From Acidimicrobiales bacterium (GTDB taxonomy: Bacteria > Actinomycetota > Acidimicrobiia > Acidimicrobiales > Acidimicrobilacustridaceae), in the NCBI GenBank assembly GCA_023264135.1, contig JALQSZ010000102.1, positions 1-5,823 of the forward strand: a DNA stretch of 5,823 nt, in the 5' to 3' direction. Of this stretch, positions 1 through 4,949 are shown in pieces; positions within the stretch are counted from its first letter, which is position 1; the number at the start of each line of letters is the position of its first letter. A program made the translations under genes and the position numbers. The notes below the pieces were generated by a model that did not search any database, was not told where the DNA came from, and saw only the letters and a list, made by a program, of their open reading frames with translations.

Positions 1-1
1 A

Positions 2-637
2 GTTGTCGCAAAATGGAAGACCCTGCCTGTCGATCATCGACCTCGATTGATTGTTGATGGCATTTCACTCGGCACCTATGGGTCCGAACATGCCTTCAAC
101 GGATCCACTCTGAACGACTCGATTGGTAACGCTCTCGCCGATGTCGATGGTGTGCTGTATGCAGGGCCGACATTCATGAATCCGATTTGGATGCAGGTCG
201 TTGCCGGTCGAGAGTCATCATCGCCATCGTGGAAGCCAGTTGTCGGATCGGGGCTCGCGGTGCACGCGTGGAATCGACCACAGGATTCCGCCGCTGAAAT
301 CTCAGGAGGTCGATTGCCCGGCCGCAATGTGTTGTATCTGACCCAACCGTCGGATCCGGTGACGTGGGCTGGCTATTCCTCGCTGTGGTCAAAGCCAACC
401 TGGATGCGCGGTCAGCGCGGGTACGACGTTCCCTCGGGCACGTTGTGGTTCCCGGGAGTGACCTTGGTGCAAGAAGTGTTCGATCTCATGGCTGGCTTCA
501 GTACGCCTCCCGGACACGGGCACAACTACAACGCGTCGATTGTGTACGGCGTTGCTGCAGTCGCTGCTCCCAACGGATGGGGTTCCGCCGACTCGGCTCG
601 TTTAACGCAACTGCTTGCGGCAACTCCATCGTCCTGA
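2..637 (+). CDS. Abhydrolase_9 (PF10081)-type alpha/beta-hydrolase, 5'-truncated, C-terminal catalytic domain
   Basis: The frame is open from base 2 to the TGA at 635-637 and gives 211 residues with no stop at the left edge. A TTG at 47 could be read as a start, but homology-like sequence continues upstream of it, so this is a gene cut by the window. The nucleophile elbow G-I-S-L-G has its Ser at visible residue 22 (bases 65-67), directly after a hydrophobic strand (RLIVDG). An Asp in SDPV (visible residue 118) and His in PPGHGHNY (residues 172/174) are good candidates for the rest of a Ser-Asp-His triad. Order and wording match the C-terminal domain of the actinobacterial Abhydrolase_9 family, whose members (for example M. 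tuberculosis Rv1069c) normally carry an N-terminal membrane region; that part would lie outside this window. The substrate is unknown; a lipid or ester hydrolase role is inferred from the fold only. The next gene begins 10 nt downstream, so the two may be cotranscribed. Confidence 0.8.
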   Translation, partial: VVAKWKTLPVDHRPRLIVDGISLGTYGSEHAFNGSTLNDSIGNALADVDGVLYAGPTFMNPIWMQVVAGRESSSPSWKPVVGSGLAVHAWNRPQDSAAEISGGRLPGRNVLYLTQPSDPVTWAGYSSLWSKPTWMRGQRGYDVPSGTLWFPGVTLVQEVFDLMAGFSTPPGHGHNYNASIVYGVAAVAAPNGWGSADSARLTQLLAATPSS

Positions 638-647
638 CGGAATCGTG

Positions 648-1334
648 ATGTCGTCGACTCGCATTTTTTGGACGACAGTCGTCGCACTTGTTGTCTTCAA
701 TATCGCTCGTGGTCTCGGCCTCTTTGGTCCGTTGGCTGATGCCGTTGAACTTGTCCTTGCCTTGGCGCTGACTGCTGTCGCGCTTCGCGGCGCGCTCACG
801 AAAGCCGATATCGGTCTTGAACGTTCACGAGTCGGAAGCGGTCTGAAATGGGGCGGCGCGGCGTTCGCTCTTGTGTTCATCGTTGTGGCGATAGCCGGTG
901 TCATTCCTGCGACTTCGGGATTCCTCCATGATTCGCGCGGCGACGTCCCGTTGTGGCGACTTCTCCTCGACCTCGTTTGGATCGCGCTTCTGACGGTGAT
1001 CCCCGAGGAACTCCTGTTCCGCGGCTTGCTCCTTGGGGCAGCGATGAAGAAATGGGGGACGGGAATCGGCGTTGTTGTGACGTCGGTGCTCTTCGGGTTC
1101 TGGCATATCTTCCCGACGCTCTCGACGGCGGGAGGGAATGAGAAGTTCTCGCAGGCCGATTCGTCCACATTGGGTCGAATCGGATTAGTGGCCGGCTCAG
1201 TGGTGACCACCACGATTGCGGGGCTGATCTTCAGTTGGTTGCGCGTCCGATCTCGAAGCCTGGTGGCCCCAATGCTCGCTCATCTTGGAACCAATGGGAT
1301 CGCCCTCACTGTGGCCTGGTTCGTCGTTCGCTGA
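648..1334 (+). CDS. CPBP (Abi, PF02517) family intramembrane glutamic endopeptidase
   Basis: A 228-residue integral membrane protein. All three signature motifs of the CPBP/Rce1-like family are present in order: E-E-L-L-F-R at residues 120-125 (EExxxR, catalytic Glu pair), F149-x3-H153 (FGFWH), and H212-x3-N216 (AHLGTN). Hydrophobic stretches near residues 8-28, 32-50, 66-86, 104-118, 138-155, 178-198 and 205-226 fit a multi-pass protein with the motifs inside membrane helices. Length is normal for a stand-alone family member. I chose ATG 648 because it immediately precedes the first hydrophobic segment and lies 10 nt after the upstream stop. A TTG at 615 would overlap the upstream gene, and a GTG at 645 is a one-codon alternative. 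No strong Shine-Dalgarno is visible, so translational coupling to the hydrolase gene is plausible. Family members process prenylated proteins or peptides, or act in bacteriocin immunity and signalling; the target here is unknown. Confidence 0.88.
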   Translation: MSSTRIFWTTVVALVVFNIARGLGLFGPLADAVELVLALALTAVALRGALTKADIGLERSRVGSGLKWGGAAFALVFIVVAIAGVIPATSGFLHDSRGDVPLWRLLLDLVWIALLTVIPEELLFRGLLLGAAMKKWGTGIGVVVTSVLFGFWHIFPTLSTAGGNEKFSQADSSTLGRIGLVAGSVVTTTIAGLIFSWLRVRSRSLVAPMLAHLGTNGIALTVAWFVVR

Positions 1335-1339
1335 GCAAC

Positions 1340-1375
1340 CTCGCCGATGCGGTATTGGTGGCGTCGGTGGGCGAG
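1340..1375 (+). terminator. Weak inverted repeat after the CPBP gene, possible terminator
   Basis: CTCGCC (1340-1345) can pair with GGCGAG (1370-1375) around a 24-nt loop, starting 6 nt after the CPBP stop. A competing shorter pairing (CGCC with GGCG) lies within it. The loop is long and there is no T-run, so this is only a weak candidate for the end of the hydrolase-CPBP transcript. In the whole 89-nt gap (1335-1423) I see no convincing -10/-35 pair for the dehydrogenase genes. Confidence 0.2.
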
Positions 1376-1408
1376 AATGTCGGCCGCACAAAACCCACAA
1401 CGCCGCGC

Positions 1409-1413
1409 GGGAG
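1409..1413 (+). promoter_or_regulatory. Shine-Dalgarno for the first acyl-CoA dehydrogenase subunit
   Basis: GGGAG lies 10 nt before ATG 1424. It decides the start: the same frame is open back to a GTG at 1235 inside the CPBP gene, but protein similarity to the dehydrogenase N-terminus begins only at 1424. Confidence 0.55.
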
Positions 1414-1423
1414 TGACCGAAGT

Positions 1424-2449
1424 ATGAGCGTCGATCTGGGACTCAGTCCCGACCAAGAATCCATTGCAGAACTATTCGACGGGTTCTTCACCAATGAAGC
1501 CCCTCCGGCGGTTGCTCGCGCCGCAGAGCCGCTGGGCTTTGACCGCGACCTGTGGACCAAGGTGATCGAACTCGGCGCTCCCGGCATGGGAAGTGCTCCC
1601 GAGAACGGCGGCGGTGGTGCATCGCTTGGCGATCTCGTGGTGGTCGCCGAAACAGTTGGCCGTTCGATCGCTCCGATCCCGTTGGTCGATCATCTCGCTG
1701 CTCTCAGCCTGCTGACCGACGAAGATCTGATTTCTGGTGAATCGATCGCTGGCGTTGCCGTTCGTCGTGCCGACGCCAATGGTGTTTGGTCGTTAGTTCC
1801 AACTGGTGCCGTTGCCAATGTTGTGATCGGTATCGACGGTGACGAAACCGTTGTGGTGCGATCAACGCCTCCGATGAGCGGCCCCCGCAACCATGGTTCG
1901 ATGCCGATTGCTGATCGTTCGGCGCGCGAAGGAACTCGAATTGTTCTTGGCCCCGCATCACTGTTCGACGTTGTGCTTGATCGATGGAAGTTGTTGACCG
2001 CAGCATCGCTTGTCGGCATCGCCGATGCCGCAAAGGAACTCGGCGTTGCCTATGTGAAGGAACGCGAACAATTTGGTGTTCCGGTTGGTTCGTTCCAGGC
2101 GGTGCAACACGGACTCGCCGACCTGCCTGTCGCGATCGATGGCGGTCGATTGCTGACACATAAGGCAGCGTGGGCGCTCGACACTGTCACCGATGGTCTT
2201 ATTGACTGGGCCAACAACGACATCACCGATGGTCCTGCGCTCGCCACCATGGCACTGTTGTTCGCTGCCGATGCGGCAGTGATGGCGACCGACCGAAGCT
2301 TGCACTATCACGGCGGCTACGGCTTCGCCGAGGAGTACGACATTCAGATGTATTACCGACGGGCGCGTGGGTGGTCGTTAATTCTCGACGATCCGACGAC
2401 CGTGAGCCTCTCGCTGGCCGACCGTCTCTTCGGACCCGTGGAGGGCTGA
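1424..2449 (+). CDS. Acyl-CoA dehydrogenase-like protein, non-catalytic (beta-type) subunit of a heteromeric FadE pair
   Basis: A 341-residue protein, shorter than the roughly 380 of canonical acyl-CoA dehydrogenases. The N-terminus (MSVDLGLSPDQ) and a Gly-rich segment at 57-68 followed by an AETVGRSIAPIPLVDH motif at 75-90 fit the N-terminal domain. Residues about 105-185 replace the usual FAD-binding middle domain but lack the Y-S-E-x-x-x-G-S-D and N-G-x-K-x-W motifs. The C-terminal domain is well kept: R214-E-Q-F-G218 with S-F-Q-A-V-Q-H at 223-229, and a YHGGYGF...YYRRARG segment at 295-316. No Glu is found at either known catalytic position: the IVD-type site falls in TAASLVGIA (192-200), and the MCAD-type site lies in the SLILDD region (318-323). 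I infer it contributes half of a shared flavin site and needs the protein encoded 1 nt downstream, as in mycobacterial alpha2beta2 FadE pairs. Substrate unknown; a bulky or cyclic acyl-CoA is likely by analogy. Confidence 0.85.
   Translation: MSVDLGLSPDQESIAELFDGFFTNEAPPAVARAAEPLGFDRDLWTKVIELGAPGMGSAPENGGGGASLGDLVVVAETVGRSIAPIPLVDHLAALSLLTDEDLISGESIAGVAVRRADANGVWSLVPTGAVANVVIGIDGDETVVVRSTPPMSGPRNHGSMPIADRSAREGTRIVLGPASLFDVVLDRWKLLTAASLVGIADAAKELGVAYVKEREQFGVPVGSFQAVQHGLADLPVAIDGGRLLTHKAAWALDTVTDGLIDWANNDITDGPALATMALLFAADAAVMATDRSLHYHGGYGFAEEYDIQMYYRRARGWSLILDDPTTVSLSLADRLFGPVEG
2440..2445 (+). promoter_or_regulatory. Strong Shine-Dalgarno for the second acyl-CoA dehydrogenase subunit
   Basis: GGAGGG lies inside the last codons of the upstream gene, 5 nt before ATG 2451. 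With the upstream TGA at 2447-2449, this arrangement favours coupled, roughly equimolar translation of the two subunits. Confidence 0.75.
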
Positions 2450-2450
2450 C

Positions 2451-3593
2451 ATGGACTTCTCACTCTCACCCGAAGTTGTTGAATTCCGCGATGAAATCCG
2501 AAGCATCGTTCGCGAGTTCGTCACTCCAGAGATCGCTGATCGAATGCACACCACAGGTGTGTTCGATGCACCCGAACTCAATCTTGAACTTGGTCGCCGC
2601 GGCATTCTCGAGCGCGCGTGTCCTGGCTTGGGCAAGGGCGACCCCATCGAGATGTACGTGATGTTCAATGAACTCGAAAAGGCAGGCGCTCCCTACGACG
2701 GACTCGCCGTTGCATTGATGATCGCTGCCGTCGTGAACAAACTCGGTACCGACGAGCAGAAGGAACGAATTATTCCTTCGATCATTTCTGGTGAGGCGCT
2801 GGTGTGCATGGGCTATTCCGAAGCCGACTTTGGCTCGGATGTCGCGTCGATCAAAACCCGAGCGGTGAAAGACGGCGATGAATGGGTCATCAATGGTTCG
2901 AAAATGTGGACCACACTCGCGCAGGTAGCCGAGTGGCTCATTCTCCTGACTCGTACCGATCTTGATCTTCCGAAGCACAAAGGTCTCACGATGTTCATCC
3001 TCCCGATGAACACACCGGGCATCACGGTTGAGCCGGTGCACACGCTCGGAACTGAAGTTACGAATGCGACCTGGTACGACGATGTGCGCGTCGGCGACGA
3101 AGCGGTTCTCGGGGGCGAGAACAACGGCTGGCGCACGATGACCACCGTGCTCGCTTTCGAACGCGGCGTCATGGGTGGAACCAACGCTGGTGTTCCGCTA
3201 CTTCGTCACTTCCACGAATGGGCCGTTGCCAACGGCGTCTTCGACGAACCGACCACTCGCGAGCGCATGGCACGATCGGTCATCGACATGCAGGTCGCAA
3301 CGTTGCTCACGATGCGTTCGGCGTGGATCGCCGCTTCCGGTGGCATGCCTGGTCTTGAAGGTTCAATGACCAAAGTGTTCGCCGTCGAGGCCTACCAGCG
3401 CGCGTCGCGATGGACCCAAGCCACTGCCGGCCCGGCAGGTTTGCTCCAGTTCCACGAAGAAGGTGCAGCGGGCGAAGGCTTCGTTGAATACGACGCTCGT
3501 CATTCACCGGTGATGTCGATTTACGGCGGTACGACCGAAATCAATCGAAACAACATTGCCGAACGGCATTTGGGTCTGCCGAAGTCCCGCTGA
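2451..3593 (+). CDS. Acyl-CoA dehydrogenase, catalytic (alpha-type) subunit of a heteromeric FadE pair
   Basis: A 380-residue protein of normal family length that catalyses alpha,beta-dehydrogenation of an acyl-CoA with electrons passing to FAD. Domains in order are the N-terminal helical domain (about 1-117), the middle beta domain (118-215) with Y122-S-E-A-D-F-G-S-D130 and N148-G-S-K-M-W-T-T155, and the C-terminal helical domain (226-375). The MCAD-type catalytic Glu is absent, because IYGGT at 357-361 has Gly359 where MCAD has Glu. A Glu in FERG (E237) sits where isovaleryl-CoA and long-chain dehydrogenases carry their base, and is the likely catalytic residue. The REQFG/FQAVQ segment is missing; its place is taken by TTRERMARSVIDMQ (268-281), typical of partners in two-gene FadE enzymes. 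The start is fixed by a strong Shine-Dalgarno and the MDFSLSPE N-terminus. The gene begins 1 nt after the previous stop and is followed by a terminator-like hairpin. Confidence 0.93.
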   Translation: MDFSLSPEVVEFRDEIRSIVREFVTPEIADRMHTTGVFDAPELNLELGRRGILERACPGLGKGDPIEMYVMFNELEKAGAPYDGLAVALMIAAVVNKLGTDEQKERIIPSIISGEALVCMGYSEADFGSDVASIKTRAVKDGDEWVINGSKMWTTLAQVAEWLILLTRTDLDLPKHKGLTMFILPMNTPGITVEPVHTLGTEVTNATWYDDVRVGDEAVLGGENNGWRTMTTVLAFERGVMGGTNAGVPLLRHFHEWAVANGVFDEPTTRERMARSVIDMQVATLLTMRSAWIAASGGMPGLEGSMTKVFAVEAYQRASRWTQATAGPAGLLQFHEEGAAGEGFVEYDARHSPVMSIYGGTTEINRNNIAERHLGLPKSR

Positions 3594-3600
3594 AAACTTT

Positions 3601-3618
3601 CGGGCAAACGACTGCCCG
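3601..3618 (+). terminator. Terminator-like hairpin after the dehydrogenase pair
   Basis: A perfect 6-bp stem, CGGGCA (3601-3606) and TGCCCG (3613-3618), closes a 6-nt loop (AACGAC) 7 nt after the dehydrogenase stop codon. A G-T wobble can extend it by one pair. There is no U-tract, which is common for actinobacterial terminators. If real, it separates the dehydrogenase transcript from the amidohydrolase genes, at least in part. Confidence 0.5.
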
Positions 3619-3621
3619 GCA

Positions 3622-3650
3622 TTGCTCGCCCCTAGTGCTCGGGATACGGT
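3622..3650 (+). promoter_or_regulatory. Candidate sigma70-type promoter for the amidohydrolase genes
   Basis: TTGCTC (3622-3627) and TACGGT (3645-3650) are separated by exactly 17 nt. They match the TTGnnn and TAnnnT patterns of actinobacterial housekeeping promoters. The predicted start would fall near 3656-3658, about 45 nt before the GTG start. The candidate sits between a terminator-like hairpin and the gene, where a promoter is expected. Short motifs of this kind arise by chance, so this is an inference. Confidence 0.4.
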
Positions 3651-3662
3651 GACTCGAGTCAC
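3649..3662. promoter_or_regulatory. Perfect 14-bp palindrome, candidate operator
   Basis: GTGACTCGAGTCAC is identical to its reverse complement over all 14 bases. It overlaps the last two bases of the proposed -10 hexamer and covers the predicted transcription start, a classic position for a dimeric repressor such as a TetR-, GntR- or MarR-type protein. No regulator gene is in this window, so the binding protein is unknown. With no loop it is a poor RNA hairpin, which favours a protein-binding role. Confidence 0.45.
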
Positions 3663-3687
3663 TCGCACCAGGTTTTGGTGCCCGAGT
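3661..3687 (+). promoter_or_regulatory. Leader hairpin just before the amidohydrolase Shine-Dalgarno
   Basis: ACTCGCACCA (3661-3670) pairs with TGGTGC (3676-3681) and GAGT (3684-3687) around a 5-nt loop (GGTTT), giving a 10-bp stem with a 2-nt CC bulge. Its 3' foot lies 3 nt upstream of the GGGGGA ribosome-binding site. Its 5' foot shares two bases with the palindrome. It could tune translation or mRNA stability, or act as a terminator for read-through transcription. No riboswitch class is recognised. Confidence 0.4.
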
Positions 3688-3690
3688 TCT

Positions 3691-3696
3691 GGGGGA
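3691..3696 (+). promoter_or_regulatory. Shine-Dalgarno that fixes the GTG start of the first amidohydrolase
   Basis: GGGGGA (extending to GGGGGAAG) lies 4 nt before GTG 3701. No in-frame ATG occurs before the metal-binding ADGH motif near the N-terminus, so the GTG is the best start. Confidence 0.65.
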
Positions 3697-3700
3697 AGTT

Positions 3701-4936
3701 GTGAGCAGCGACGAGCGATACATCGTCATTTCCGCTGATGGTCACGCCGGGGGAGACATTCCCGACTACCGGCCGTACCTCGAGTCGAAATGGCATGACG
3801 ACTTCGATGCTTGGGCCGCCGAGTATGACAACCCGCATGAGGATCTTCTGGGCGATCTCGGTCCGCGCAACTGGAACTCCGAACGGCGTCAGCGTGATCT
3901 CGAAGCCGATGGTCAGGTTGCCGAGATCATTTACCCGAACACGATTCCTCCCTTCTATCCAAAGTCGTCACTCACCGCGCAGCCTCCTTCGCTGACGGCG
4001 CTCGATGCAGAGCGACGTTGGGCAGGTCTTCAAGCACATAACCGTTGGCTCGTCGACTTCTGCAACGCGCTGCCGGGGCGCCGCGCTGGTGTTGTGCAAA
4101 TCAACTTGTACGACCCTGAAGCATCGGCCGCAGAAATTCGTTGGGCCCGCGACAACGGTCTTCGTGGTGGTGTGTTGCTGCCGGGAACGCCGCCAGGCAT
4201 CGGCCTGCCGCAGTTACACGACGCGTGTTACGAGCCAATCTGGCGAGCAGCACATGAAACGGGCATGCCACTGAATCACCACACAGGTTCGGCTGCTCCG
4301 CCTGCCGATGGTTCGCCAGAAAGCATGGTGACCTTCCTTCTTGAGGTGTCGTGGTACGCACACCGCGCGTTTTACCAACTTGTGATTGGTGGCGTGCTTG
4401 AGCGTTATGCAGATCTGCAGTTGGTGTTCACCGAACAAGGCACTGCTTGGGTTCCCGACGAACTTGCACGCCTCGATCATTTCTTCCAACGCATGGGCGG
4501 TTCAGGCGGTTCGCAAGAAGAAGCGTGGGGAGCCGAGGTTGTTGGCAAGTTGTCGTTGAAGCCGAGTGAGTACTTCGCTCGTCAAGGACACATTGGTGCC
4601 AGCTTTATTCGTCCGAATGAAGTGCAGCTGCGCGACAAGGTTGGCGTTGATCGCATTATGTGGGGGAGCGACTATCCCCATCGCGAAGCATCCTCGCCCT
4701 ATTCGAAGGAATGCATTGCCTTTGCGTTCGCAGGTGTTCCGAAGGCCGATGTTGAGCAAATGCTTTCTCTCAATGCCGCGAAGCTCTACGGCTTCGACCT
4801 TGACTTCCTGCGTCCGCTTGCCGATCAAATCGGTCCGAAGGTTGACGAAGTCTTCGCCGGTCTTGCGCCGAGGATCCTGCCGGCCGACGCAAACATGTGC
4901 CCTGCATTCGCAGGCTACGAATTCGCTACTGAGTGA
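3701..4936 (+). CDS. Amidohydrolase-2 family (PF04909) metal-dependent hydrolase or decarboxylase, first of a tandem pair
   Basis: A 411-residue TIM-barrel protein of the ACMSD/resorcylate decarboxylase-related superfamily, probably cytoplasmic since no signal peptide is seen. Metal-site residues follow barrel order: D13-x-H15 in ISADGHAGG after strand 1, H193/H194 in LNHHTGSAA after strand 5, and D324 in IMWGSDYPH after strand 8. At the strand-6 position, where many relatives have His, it has Glu (E245 in VFTEQGTAWVP), as is common in actinobacterial members. AHNRWLVDFC at 112-121 and YEPIW at 177-181 are conserved with the next gene. Such enzymes hydrolyse C-N or C-C bonds or perform non-oxidative decarboxylation; which applies cannot be read from sequence. 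Residues 365-411 form a C-terminal extension. It starts at GTG with a good Shine-Dalgarno, is preceded by a promoter-like region, and is followed 13 nt later by a paralogue. Family assignment is firm, reaction unknown. Confidence 0.9.
   Translation: MSSDERYIVISADGHAGGDIPDYRPYLESKWHDDFDAWAAEYDNPHEDLLGDLGPRNWNSERRQRDLEADGQVAEIIYPNTIPPFYPKSSLTAQPPSLTALDAERRWAGLQAHNRWLVDFCNALPGRRAGVVQINLYDPEASAAEIRWARDNGLRGGVLLPGTPPGIGLPQLHDACYEPIWRAAHETGMPLNHHTGSAAPPADGSPESMVTFLLEVSWYAHRAFYQLVIGGVLERYADLQLVFTEQGTAWVPDELARLDHFFQRMGGSGGSQEEAWGAEVVGKLSLKPSEYFARQGHIGASFIRPNEVQLRDKVGVDRIMWGSDYPHREASSPYSKECIAFAFAGVPKADVEQMLSLNAAKLYGFDLDFLRPLADQIGPKVDEVFAGLAPRILPADANMCPAFAGYEFATE
4032..4052 (+). repeat. 21-bp identical stretch shared with the downstream paralogue (copy 1)
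   Basis: This segment, encoding the end of the AHNRWL motif, is base-for-base identical to 5350-5370 in the next gene, including synonymous positions. It marks the paralogy of the two amidohydrolase genes and may reflect limited gene conversion or chance identity within a highly conserved motif. Confidence 0.6.
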
Positions 4937-4939
4937 GTT

Positions 4940-4944
4940 GGGGA
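4940..4944 (+). promoter_or_regulatory. Shine-Dalgarno for the second amidohydrolase
   Basis: GGGGA (within GGGGAAA) lies 5 nt before ATG 4950 in the 13-nt gap after the upstream stop. This supports the start and cotranscription of the two paralogues. Confidence 0.65.
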
Positions 4945-4949
4945 AACTA

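Noticed and set aside
47..49. TTG as the true start of the first hydrolase gene
   Set aside because: The frame is open and protein-like upstream to the window edge, and the nucleophile elbow would lie only seven residues from that start, which is too close for the fold.
615..647. TTG-initiated 11-residue extension of the CPBP protein
   Set aside because: It would overlap the upstream gene's end; ATG 648 lies right before the first membrane segment.
602..1213. 203-codon open frame on the minus strand opposite the CPBP gene
   Set aside because: Its Arg/Ser/Thr/Pro-rich product has no recognisable domain, while the plus strand encodes all three CPBP motifs; it is a composition-driven shadow.
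1235..1423. Upstream in-frame extension (from GTG 1235) of the first dehydrogenase subunit
   Set aside because: It would overlap the CPBP gene by 100 nt and adds 63 residues without dehydrogenase similarity; ATG 1424 has a Shine-Dalgarno and the family-like N-terminus.
1335..1423. Promoter for the dehydrogenase pair in the 89-nt gap
   Set aside because: A TTGGTG at 1355-1360 has no -10-like hexamer at 16-19 nt spacing; the evidence is too weak to call.
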